Positions 1 to 5,143 of a stretch of DNA of 7,091 nt are shown here, piece after piece. The number at the start of each line of letters is the position of its first letter. Position 1 is the stretch's first letter. Origin of the DNA: Armatimonadota bacterium (GTDB taxonomy: Bacteria; Armatimonadota; Fervidibacteria; Fervidibacterales; Fervidibacteraceae); the NCBI GenBank assembly GCA_026419315.1, contig JANZZQ010000057.1, positions 1 to 7,091 on the forward strand, given 5' to 3'. The position numbers and the translations under genes were made by a program. Below the pieces are notes generated by a model. The model ran no database searches, had not been told where the DNA came from, and was given only the letters and a program-made list of their open reading frames with translations.

Positions 1-23
1 GAAACTTCCTGTTCAGCCAAGCC

Positions 24-341
24 TTACCCTCCCCCTTTCTTCATCACCGACTTCAACTTCGCCGACTCCTCTTTTGTTAACCGGCGCATTATGCCTGATT
101 TGAGAACCCTGATGTCAACACCGTCGGCAATCCTCAAAGTCACCATGTTTTCGTCAATGCCTAAGATGCGGCCGCAAATCCCATCAGTGGTTGTAACTTC
201 GTCGCCGGGTTTAAGGGATTTGAGGAAGTTTTCACGCTCACGGCGCTGCCGTTGTTGGGGGACGATAATCAACCACCAAAGAACCACAAGGATCAAAATC
301 CACCAGACAACGAGAGTGAACCATTGGTTCGTGTCTCCCAT
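24..341 (-). CDS. yajC: Sec translocase accessory subunit YajC
   Basis: YajC is a small inner-membrane protein that associates with SecDF and the SecYEG translocon. The 105-residue product has one Trp-rich membrane helix (about residues 8-27). A basic PQQRQRRERENFL segment follows, then the family signature LKPGDEVTTTDGICGRI (about 43-59) and a beta-rich cytoplasmic domain ending in a Lys/Gly tail. Length and order match the family. I chose the ATG at 341 because an AGGAG lies 10 nt upstream, inside the end of the preceding gene. A TTG at 368 would add nine residues and overlap that gene by 20 nt. It lies 7 nt downstream of the SPOR-domain gene, so the two are probably co-transcribed. Often secD follows yajC; here that would lie beyond the left edge. 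An AGGAAG at about 5-10 (minus strand) could be the ribosome site of that next gene. Confidence 0.93.
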   Translation of the reverse strand: MGDTNQWFTLVVWWILILVVLWWLIIVPQQRQRRERENFLKSLKPGDEVTTTDGICGRILGIDENMVTLRIADGVDIRVLKSGIMRRLTKEESAKLKSVMKKGGG

Positions 342-348
342 GAGACCA

Positions 349-1056
349 TCACTCCTGCTTCTCTTCAACTACGCTCGGGATTCCTTTTTCAGAGAGCTCT
401 TGCTTGAGCCTTTCGGCGCTCTCGCGATTTTCGAAGGCGCCGACGTAAATTCGGTATCGTTTCTGGTTGCCGCTAACCTCTTCCTCAACATATGGATGGT
501 AGCCTTGAGCAGTCAAAGTCTCAAGCATCCCCTTGACATTGCTCTCTTGAGTGAAAATGCCCACCCTCACTCGATAACTTCGCTTGGTCCATGCAGAAGG
601 CGGAGGGGGAGTCATTGTTTCAGGGACGGGAGGCAGAGGGGGCTGAACAACGGTCGGGGGAGAAATAGGTTCTGAAACTTCCCTTCGCTGTTCAGGGGAA
701 GTTGGGCGTTTTTCCCCTCTCGGTTGCTGTTGAGTTTGAGTTTGAGGTGACGGGACAAGTGACTCTGGAGGCTGGGTGTAGGTTTCTGGCTCGCTTCTCA
801 AGGGGCGCTGAACTCGCTCCACGATGACAGCAGTGTGGTCGGGCACGGAGTCGACATCCCGACGATAAATCCCGTTGGGGATGCTCTCCGCAACGGTGGG
901 AGCAGATGCGGTTTCAACTTCCGAAGTCTTGGAAACTCCTTCACCATTCACGCGGTGAGCCACAAAAAGCGGTCCGAGCAAGTACATTCCAGCCAAAAAA
1001 CTCAAAACTGCGCCAACGACAAACGCTGCTATCAATTTCCACTCGTTGCCTCGCAT
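349..1056 (-). CDS. SPOR-domain membrane-anchored cell-envelope protein
   Basis: The product is 235 residues with a short cytoplasmic N-terminus and one membrane helix at about 8-33. A long low-complexity linker rich in Pro, Gln, Ser and Thr follows (about 85-157, including PPLPPVP and TQTQQQ runs). A C-terminal SPOR domain occupies about 159-233, with the two characteristic repeats YRVRVGIF and YRIYVGAF, each followed by a helix and a GYHPYV or GIPSVV strand. SPOR domains bind denuded glycan strands of septal peptidoglycan, so a role at the division site or cell wall is likely. The architecture resembles FtsN/DedD-type proteins, but I would not name it. The ATG at 1056 has a strong GGAGG upstream. 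Starting further upstream (1119) would add 21 residues that look non-coding and run into the divergent control region. It is followed at once by yajC. Confidence 0.88.
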   Translation of the reverse strand: MRGNEWKLIAAFVVGAVLSFLAGMYLLGPLFVAHRVNGEGVSKTSEVETASAPTVAESIPNGIYRRDVDSVPDHTAVIVERVQRPLRSEPETYTQPPESLVPSPQTQTQQQPRGEKRPTSPEQRREVSEPISPPTVVQPPLPPVPETMTPPPPSAWTKRSYRVRVGIFTQESNVKGMLETLTAQGYHPYVEEEVSGNQKRYRIYVGAFENRESAERLKQELSEKGIPSVVEEKQE

Positions 1057-1097
1057 TTCTTCTCCCTCCACCCATGAAAAAATTTTCCGTCCCCAAC

Positions 1098-1103
1098 ATT
1101 GTA
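1098..1103 (-). promoter_or_regulatory. Candidate -10 element for the SPOR-yajC transcript
   Basis: On the minus strand this reads TACAAT, one change from the TATAAT consensus. It would start transcription about 35 nt before the SPOR gene's ATG. An 18-nt spacer separates it from a poor -35 (ATGGCA at 1127-1122), which overlaps the palindrome at 1120-1141. The -10 is good and the -35 is weak, so this is a suggestion only. Confidence 0.28.
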
Positions 1104-1104
1104 G

Positions 1105-1122
1105 CGCATCTGCCCGCATCTG
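1105..1122. repeat. Tandem 8-bp direct repeat with 10-bp period in the divergent control region
   Basis: CGCATCTG occurs at 1105-1112 and again at 1115-1122. The two copies are therefore one helical turn apart and lie on the same face of the DNA. They sit between the candidate minus-strand -10 and the palindrome at 1120-1141. This spacing is what one expects of a paired protein-binding site, but it is short enough to arise by chance. Confidence 0.35.
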
Positions 1123-1141
1123 TTGCCATACTTGACAACAG
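1120..1141. promoter_or_regulatory. 22-bp near-palindrome, probable Rrf2 operator
   Basis: Two 9-nt arms, CTGTTGCCA (1120-1128) and TGACAACAG (1133-1141), are inverted repeats with 8 of 9 positions pairing across a 4-nt centre (TACT). It lies directly upstream of the Rrf2-family gene and between two divergent transcripts. Rrf2 proteins are dimers that bind such dyads and often repress their own gene, so autoregulation is the natural reading. The site covers the candidate extended -10 of the Rrf2 gene and the weak -35 of the opposite transcript. One bound dimer could therefore affect both. The dyad is seen directly; the binding protein is inferred. Confidence 0.5.
1124..1132 (+). promoter_or_regulatory. 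Candidate extended -10 promoter of the Rrf2-family gene
   Basis: TGCCATACT has the TGn extension plus a hexamer (CATACT) matching TATAAT at four of six positions. It would place the start of the transcript around 1139, about 23 nt before the GTG start. No good -35 is seen at normal spacing, which is tolerated by extended -10 promoters. It sits inside the 22-bp palindrome, consistent with repression by occlusion. Confidence 0.27.
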
Positions 1142-1161
1142 TGAAAGGAGGGAAAAAGGTC

Positions 1162-1602
1162 GTGAAAGTTTCAACGAGGGCATGGTATGGCTTGATGGCG
1201 ATGGTGGAGTTGGGATTGCGGGAAAGACAAGGGCGAGTCCAAGTCAAAGAAATCTCGGAGAGCCAGGGCATACCTGAGGAATACCTTGAACAGCTGATGT
1301 TAGCGCTCAAGCGGGCAGGTCTTGTTCGAAGCCAAAGAGGGATGCGAGGAGGATATGCCCTTGCCCGACCTGCAAGCCAAGTTTCCGTTCGCGAAATTTT
1401 AGAAGCACTTGAAGGACCTGTGCTTGACTTTGAGCCTATGGAGCCAAACTTGAGGGAAAGAGCGAAAAACTCGGGCGTTAGCGTTGTTTGGGAGAGATTG
1501 GCGGAAGCAATGGAGAATGTGCTGCAGAACATCACACTCGCTCAAGTTTGCTCTTGGGAACAGGAAAAGCGCTCCCGCCAACCTTTGATGTTCTACATTT
1601 GA
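1162..1602 (+). CDS. Rrf2-family transcriptional regulator lacking Fe-S cysteines
   Basis: The 146-residue product is a normal-length Rrf2 protein. It has an N-terminal helix (KVSTRAWYGLMAMVELGL), a winged helix-turn-helix at about 27-68 (KEISESQGIPEEYLEQLMLALKRAGLV, then the wing GMRGGYALARP), and the linker VSVREILEALEG. IscR, NsrR and RsrR carry cysteine or histidine cluster ligands around residues 90-110. Here that stretch has no cysteine, and the only one is Cys130 near the C-terminus. It therefore probably senses something other than an Fe-S cluster, as CymR does. I chose the GTG at 1162 because KVSTRAWYG is the usual family start and GGAGG lies 10 nt upstream. A TTG at 1123 would put coding sequence through the operator. 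It is divergent from the SPOR-yajC genes and 103 nt upstream of tenA. Targets are unknown. Confidence 0.9.
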   Translation: MKVSTRAWYGLMAMVELGLRERQGRVQVKEISESQGIPEEYLEQLMLALKRAGLVRSQRGMRGGYALARPASQVSVREILEALEGPVLDFEPMEPNLRERAKNSGVSVVWERLAEAMENVLQNITLAQVCSWEQEKRSRQPLMFYI

Positions 1603-1631
1603 GCCTGCTTGAGTAACCGACTTTGCTGTAT

Positions 1632-1648
1632 CGCAAGGTTATCTTGCG
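1632..1648 (+). other. Short hairpin between the Rrf2 gene and tenA
   Basis: CGCAAG (1632-1637) and CTTGCG (1643-1648) form a 6-bp stem with a 5-nt loop (GTTAT), 30 nt after the Rrf2 stop. No T-run follows directly; the nearest is CTTTTTC about 15 nt further on. It may be a weak terminator, a small operator or chance. I find no convincing promoter in 1603-1705, so the tenA cluster may be read from the Rrf2 promoter. Confidence 0.25.
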
Positions 1649-1705
1649 CAAGAAGTGGCAAACTTTTTCACACAAAAAGGGCAGTGTCGAAAGGAGATGA
1701 TCGCA

Positions 1706-2368
1706 ATGGCTTTTAGCGCCGAATTGTGGCGGAGCGTTGAAAGCATCTTCGCCCGGATTCTTGAACACCCGTTTATCAAGGGGCTGACGGATGGGACACT
1801 TGATGAAGATGCATTTCGGTTCTATGTCGTTCAAGATGCCCTTTACTTGCGAGATTTCGCCCGCGGGCTAGCGATATTGGGCGCAAAAGCTCCAGAGGAC
1901 GATTGGCTCATCATGTTTTGCGAGCACGCAAAAACCGCCATCGTCGTTGAGCGGGCGCTACACGAAAGTTTTTTCCGAGAATGGGGTTTGACGGATGAGC
2001 AGGTTCACTCAACCCCAATGGCTCCAACCAACTTGCTCTACACCAGTTATCTGCTCCGTGTCGCTTACGAGCGACCGTTTTACGAAGGCATAGGGGCGTT
2101 CCTGCCTTGCTACTGGATTTACTTGGAGGTCGGGAAAGCCCTCGAACGAAAAGGTTCACCGAACCACCTTTACCAGCGTTGGATCGACACTTACTCAAGC
2201 GCCGAATACGAGGGTGTGGTTCGTCAGGTTATCGCTGCAGCTGACCAAATTGCAGGAAATATCACCGATACCCAAAGGGAGGCAATGCGACAGCATTTTG
2301 TTCTGACGAGCAAGATGGAATGGATGTTTTGGGACATGGGCTACCGAAAAGAAGGGTGGCAAATCTGA
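1706..2368 (+). CDS. tenA: TenA family aminopyrimidine aminohydrolase (thiaminase II)
   Basis: TenA hydrolyses 4-amino-5-aminomethyl-2-methylpyrimidine to the hydroxymethyl pyrimidine (HMP) for thiamin salvage, and can also cleave thiamin. The 220-residue all-helical protein carries the family's key residues at the numbers known for Bacillus subtilis TenA: Asp44 and Tyr47 in FYVVQDALYL, Tyr112 in NLLYTSYLL, catalytic Cys135 in AFLPCYWIYLEVG, and Glu205 in SKMEWMFWD. This is therefore the Cys-containing, catalytically complete type. The match in numbering also supports the ATG at 1706, which has AAGGAG 9 nt upstream. The ATG at 1697 abuts that site and is too close. No thi genes or TPP riboswitch are visible nearby. 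It opens a tight plus-strand cluster, with kdsC starting 26 nt after its stop, which is an unusual partner. Confidence 0.94.
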   Translation: MAFSAELWRSVESIFARILEHPFIKGLTDGTLDEDAFRFYVVQDALYLRDFARGLAILGAKAPEDDWLIMFCEHAKTAIVVERALHESFFREWGLTDEQVHSTPMAPTNLLYTSYLLRVAYERPFYEGIGAFLPCYWIYLEVGKALERKGSPNHLYQRWIDTYSSAEYEGVVRQVIAAADQIAGNITDTQREAMRQHFVLTSKMEWMFWDMGYRKEGWQI

Positions 2369-2394
2369 AGAATTGACCGAAAGGGGGATGCCAG

Positions 2395-2958
2395 TTGCCT
2401 TGGACGAACAGGGCTCTTGAAGGCGACGGGTTGAAAGGTATCAAACTTCTCGTAATGGATGTTGATGGCGTGCTCACGAAGGGCGAAATCGCTATCATCA
2501 GCGATGGCACCGAGATGAGGTTGTTCAACTCTCAGGATGGCGTTGGGTTGATGGTGGCTCATCAAGCGGGGTTGCAAACAGCCATCATAACCGGTCGGGC
2601 AACAGAAGCGGTGAGAAAGCGCGCAGAGGAAGTCAAGATAACTCACATTGTCATGGGCACCTTCTCAAAACTGCAACCGCTCCTTGAACTTTGTGAGAAG
2701 TTGGGACTGTCGCCAAAAGAAGTTGCCTATGTCGGAGACGACGTGCCCGACATACCTCCGATGAAACGAGTGGGCTTTGCGGTCGCTGTCGCCAATGCCG
2801 TTGATGAGGTCAAGCGCGCCGCTCACTACATCACCGAACGAGCAGGCGGAGAAGGTGCAGTCCGCGAGGTCATTGAACTTATCTTGCGGTCGCAAGGGAA
2901 GTGGGAAAAGGCGGTCGGCGAGTTCATCGGTGACCTTAACTGGCATGAAGGATTGTGA
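2395..2958 (+). CDS. kdsC: KdsC-like HAD phosphatase (KDO 8-phosphate phosphatase)
   Basis: KdsC removes phosphate from 3-deoxy-D-manno-octulosonate 8-phosphate, giving KDO for the LPS inner core. The 187-residue product is a capless C0-type HAD protein of KdsC length. It has motif I MDVDGVL (Asp22, Asp24), motif II IITGR (about 64-68), and motif IV VGDDVPD (Asp115, Asp116, Asp119). The C-terminal ERAGGEGAVREVIELIL matches the GGxGAVRE tail that shapes the KdsC tetramer active site. The TTG at 2395 is preceded by AAGGGGG with a 7-nt gap. An ATG at 2388 is out of frame and stops after ten codons, so it is not this gene's start. A TTG at 2431 is also possible. Its end overlaps the next gene by 4 nt (GTGA), suggesting translational coupling. 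Related C0 enzymes act on nonulosonate 9-phosphates, so the exact substrate is slightly open. Confidence 0.88.
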   Translation: MPWTNRALEGDGLKGIKLLVMDVDGVLTKGEIAIISDGTEMRLFNSQDGVGLMVAHQAGLQTAIITGRATEAVRKRAEEVKITHIVMGTFSKLQPLLELCEKLGLSPKEVAYVGDDVPDIPPMKRVGFAVAVANAVDEVKRAAHYITERAGGEGAVREVIELILRSQGKWEKAVGEFIGDLNWHEGL

Positions 2959-4529
2959 ACGAGGGCATCTTGAACCAAAGCGAAAATGAAGGGGCGAAAA
3001 AAGTGGCTGGTCAAGAACTCTTTGGGAAGGTTGAGTCACTGGCAAGTTTGGTTGATTATCAGAAGGTTGCGATGGTGAGCCGAACTTTGCTTCGGGCACC
3101 TTCCGGTCGCATAGTTTTGTTCCCTTGCGATGCAGGGCAAGAACTCAGTGAACACACATCACCTTACAAAGCCATGGTGTTGGGTGTTGAAGGTGAGGCG
3201 GACTTCACTTTGAGTGTCGGAATTTTCAAGGTGCGTGCGGGCGATGTGCTCTTGATACCAACTCATGCGCCTCATGGGTTGGAGGCGCTGACGCCGTTCA
3301 AAATGTTGCTCGTGTTAATCAAAGATGGGGGTGGTGATCAAACGATGGCAGAACTGGAGTTTGACATTGAGCGCTATCGCCCGCAAATGGAAGAAGCGAG
3401 AAAAAGGTTGGAGATCGCCCAGAGTTTTCAGGAACCGGACAGGGTGCCCATCATCATGCAGGTTGGAAACAGTTTCTTTTGCAAAATGTTCGGCGTCAAC
3501 ATCCGCGATTTCTACCTTGATGCCTTCGGTGACCTTGACCTGCAAATTGAAGTTCAAATTCGCGGCTTGAAGTGGCTCTTTGAGGAACTTGGTGATGACA
3601 GGGCAAATTGCAGCATCCAACCAGATATCGGTCCAATCCAAGAAGCCATTATGTTTGACCTGCCGGTTGAATATCCCGATGACACTTCACCTTGGATTGT
3701 CCGAACGATGAGTTTACCTGAAGCCGTTGAGAAGCTCAAACTCATCCCGCCCGATGAGAACCCACGAGTTTTGCAGGTTTTCAAGCAGCGCGAGAAAATG
3801 AAGGAGAAAGTTGAGCGATACAAACTCCGAGTGCCGGTTTGGGGTGGGCTTCAAATTCACCCACCGCTCTCAGCAGCTTGCGGGTTTTTGGAGCCCGAAG
3901 AAGTGATGGTTTACCTCTACGACGACCCTCAACTTGTCCACAGGTTGTTTGAGAAAATGTTGCTCGCTTTCTTCATGCTCCGTGACTTCCAGGACCGATA
4001 CTTTGGAACGAAGACGACGAGCATATGGTTAGCCGACGACCACAGCGCTTTAATCTCCGACGAGACATATCGTCAGCATGTGATGCCTTACAACATGATC
4101 ATCTACGCCCGCTACGGCTCAAACGGTCGTCACTTGCACGCTGACGGCCCAAACGACCACCACTTTGAAACCTACGCCAACATCATGAAACTGACAAGCA
4201 TGGACATCGGAGGCTTTTCTGACCTCGCAAACGCAAAGCGCGCTTTTGCTGGCAAGGTCTTTTTCTGGGGCGGACTCAATTGCAAAGACTTCTACTACGA
4301 CTTCGCCCACGCAAAACCGGTCGTTGACCGAGCATTGCGAATCGGGATGCCAGGCGGAGGTTTCGCTTTCGGCATAGGAGGCGAAGTTTACGCCGGTGTC
4401 AACCCAGACACGCTTTGTCAAGTCGTGCAGTATGTCAAGCAAGTGGGGCGATACCCGTTGGACCCGAATTTGTTGGGAGCGGATACAAGCTACAATGAAG
4501 GGAGCGTATCAGCTTCACCTCAGGCTTGA
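2955..4529 (+). CDS. Cupin-UroD fusion protein (N-terminal cupin, C-terminal uroporphyrinogen decarboxylase-like domain)
   Basis: The 524-residue product has two domains in one open frame. Residues about 40-123 form a single-domain cupin: the GQELSEHTSPYKAMVLGVEGE region carries His67, and RAGDVLLIPTHAPHGL carries His107. Residues about 135-505 form a UroD/MtaA-type barrel. It begins RYRPQMEEARKRLEIAQSFQEPDRVPII and includes WLADDHSALIS, HLHADGPNDHH, FFWGGLNCKDF and GMPGGGFAFGIGGEVYAGV. UroD-fold relatives decarboxylate uroporphyrinogen or move methyl groups to or from corrinoids and thiols. The zinc-type His-x-Cys seen in MtaA is replaced here by His-Ala-Asp (395-397), so chemistry may differ. 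Substrate is unknown. The GTG at 2955 overlaps the kdsC stop by 4 nt. A GTG at 3003, preceded by GAAGGGG, is an alternative that leaves both domains intact. An ATG at 3345 could restart just the UroD half. The 3' end overlaps the DUF123 gene by 35 nt. Confidence 0.86.
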   Translation: MNEGILNQSENEGAKKVAGQELFGKVESLASLVDYQKVAMVSRTLLRAPSGRIVLFPCDAGQELSEHTSPYKAMVLGVEGEADFTLSVGIFKVRAGDVLLIPTHAPHGLEALTPFKMLLVLIKDGGGDQTMAELEFDIERYRPQMEEARKRLEIAQSFQEPDRVPIIMQVGNSFFCKMFGVNIRDFYLDAFGDLDLQIEVQIRGLKWLFEELGDDRANCSIQPDIGPIQEAIMFDLPVEYPDDTSPWIVRTMSLPEAVEKLKLIPPDENPRVLQVFKQREKMKEKVERYKLRVPVWGGLQIHPPLSAACGFLEPEEVMVYLYDDPQLVHRLFEKMLLAFFMLRDFQDRYFGTKTTSIWLADDHSALISDETYRQHVMPYNMIIYARYGSNGRHLHADGPNDHHFETYANIMKLTSMDIGGFSDLANAKRAFAGKVFFWGGLNCKDFYYDFAHAKPVVDRALRIGMPGGGFAFGIGGEVYAGVNPDTLCQVVQYVKQVGRYPLDPNLLGADTSYNEGSVSASPQA

Positions 4530-4875
4530 CAAAAGCGTTAGGGTAAGAGTGGGCAAACTGGGGACATTTCTGTTCCCCGCGGGAAGGTATGTCTACACCG
4601 GCAGCGCTTTGAATGGGCTGGAGAAACGAATTGAAAGACATTTTCGCAAGCAAAAGAAACTTCACTGGCATATTGACTTCTTGCTTCAACACGCTCAAAT
4701 TGAAAGCGTCACTGTTGTGGAAACCAATGAGCGGATAGAGTGCGAACTCAATTGTCAAGTGCTCAATCGCACAAACGCAAAGGTGATCGTCAAAGGGTTT
4801 GGGTCAAGCGATTGTCGCTGCCCGGCACATTTGATTTACTTGGGCGAGGGCGATGGATTGAAAAACGAATTTTAG
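4495..4875 (+). CDS. DUF123 family GIY-YIG-like protein
   Basis: This 126-residue protein matches the DUF123 family (GIY-YIG-like fold), found alone or fused to endonuclease III, mostly in archaea and thermophilic bacteria. Visible marks are the start MKGAYQLHLRL and the core FPAGRYVYTGSALNGLEKRI (28-46). These are followed by RHFRKQKK, HWHIDFLL (57-64), the glutamate-containing IECEL (81-85), and the tail GFGSSDCRCPAHLIYLGE (101-118) with Cys107, Cys109 and His112. The biochemical role is not established; a DNA-processing function is inferred from the fold and its endonuclease III fusions. The ATG at 4495 fits the family N-terminus. Its ribosome site is poor: GGGAG is 14 nt away. With a 35-nt overlap of the previous gene, it is probably expressed by coupling. 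The stop codon TAG lies inside the first intergenic repeat unit. Confidence 0.87.
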   Translation: MKGAYQLHLRLDKSVRVRVGKLGTFLFPAGRYVYTGSALNGLEKRIERHFRKQKKLHWHIDFLLQHAQIESVTVVETNERIECELNCQVLNRTNAKVIVKGFGSSDCRCPAHLIYLGEGDGLKNEF

Positions 4876-4914
4876 GCTCACCGGGAGGTTCACCCTCCAT
4901 GAGGTTTGAACGAA
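4871..4914. repeat. Intergenic repeat unit A (44 bp)
   Basis: This 44-bp unit recurs at 4956-4999 with 41 of 44 positions identical, the starts 85 bp apart. It begins TTTAGGCTCACC, contains a small dyad (GGAGG at 4884-4888, CCTCC at 4894-4898) and ends GAGGTTTGAACGAA. Its first five bases lie within the end of the DUF123 gene and include that gene's TAG stop. Similarity stops sharply after position 4914. Confidence 0.85.
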
Positions 4915-4924
4915 AATGAAAATT

Positions 4925-4949
4925 GGGAGGGTGAGGCTCCTGCCGAACC
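4925..4949. repeat. Inverted GC-rich element between the two repeat units
   Basis: The element starts GGGAGGGTGAGGCTCC and ends TGCCGAACC. Positions 4926-4934 (GGAGGGTGA) are the exact reverse complement of 4890-4898 in unit A. Positions 4925-4931 pair with CCCTCCC at 4978-4984 in unit B. Either flanking unit could therefore fold with it in RNA or single-stranded DNA. The whole block looks like a short palindromic mobile or REP-like intergenic family rather than a gene. Confidence 0.6.
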
Positions 4950-4955
4950 AAAAAA

Positions 4956-4999
4956 TTTAGGCTCACCAGGAGGTTCGCCCTCCCTGAGGTTTGAACGAA
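4956..4999. repeat. Intergenic repeat unit B (44 bp)
   Basis: This second copy of the unit at 4871-4914 differs at three positions: G to A, A to G and A to C. It keeps the internal dyad (GGAGG at 4969-4973, CCTCC at 4979-4983). It ends 17 bp before the Shine-Dalgarno sequence of the micropeptide gene. Both units are in direct orientation. Confidence 0.85.
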
Positions 5000-5016
5000 G
5001 GTGGAGAGATTGAGGC

Positions 5017-5026
5017 AAGGAGGTGA
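5017..5026 (+). promoter_or_regulatory. Near-perfect Shine-Dalgarno sequence of the micropeptide gene
   Basis: AAGGAGGTGA is complementary over ten bases to the usual 3' end of 16S rRNA and lies 6 nt before the ATG at 5033. It is the strongest ribosome site in the window. It decides that the short frame after it is probably translated, and at a high level if transcribed. Confidence 0.75.
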
Positions 5027-5032
5027 GAAGAG

Positions 5033-5107
5033 ATGCCCAAGACAGCAACAAAGAAGACGACCACCGGAAAGAAAGGCGGTTGCTGCAAGAAGAAGGCGAG
5101 CAAGTAA
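5033..5107 (+). CDS. 24-residue Lys-rich micropeptide with a Cys-Cys pair
   Basis: The frame runs ATG to TAA and encodes 24 residues: MPKTATKKTTTGKKGG, then CC, then KKKASK. It has nine lysines, five threonines, three glycines and a vicinal cysteine pair, with no hydrophobic segment, so it is a strongly basic, probably disordered cytosolic peptide. I do not recognise it. Evidence that it is real is the 10-base Shine-Dalgarno match at ideal spacing and a strong hairpin starting 10 nt after the stop, which gives it a compact gene-like layout. The Lys-rich character could suit nucleic-acid binding, and the CC pair could bind metal or be redox active; both are guesses. It lies between a repeat block and a UroD-family gene. 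The composition is unlike its neighbours. Confidence 0.6.
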   Translation: MPKTATKKTTTGKKGGCCKKKASK

Positions 5108-5117
5108 CGATTGTCAA

Positions 5118-5143
5118 GGGGCGAGCAGGCATCTGCTCGCCCC
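5118..5143 (+). terminator. GC-rich hairpin after the micropeptide gene, probable terminator
   Basis: GGGGCGAGCAG (5118-5128) and CTGCTCGCCCC (5133-5143) form a perfect 11-bp stem with a GCAT loop. The stem is followed by CC, seven A and then TTTTCT. A canonical intrinsic terminator has the T-run directly after the stem. Here an A-run comes first, so termination may be imperfect, or the hairpin may mainly protect the 3' end of the mRNA. It separates the upstream cluster and micropeptide from the UroD gene at 5282. It could also be a member of a dispersed repeat family. Confidence 0.55.

Noticed and set aside
91..675. Long plus-strand frame opposite yajC and the SPOR gene
   Set aside because: It is antisense to two well-recognised genes and has no family features; it is rich in Arg/Ser as expected of a shadow frame.
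1105..1122. CRISPR-like repeats
   Set aside because: Only two 8-bp copies with a 2-bp gap; there are no spacers and no cas genes in the window.
1132..1137. TTGACA as a -35 box for the Rrf2 gene
   Set aside because: A matching -10 would fall on or after the ribosome site and start codon at 1147-1164. It is better explained as part of the palindrome's right arm.
1603..1705. TPP riboswitch upstream of tenA
   Set aside because: Neither the CTGAGA nor the conserved ACCTGA-type core is present, and the gap is only 103 nt.
2665..3099. Minus-strand frame across the kdsC/fusion junction
   Set aside because: It is antisense to two clear genes and shows no recognisable protein features.
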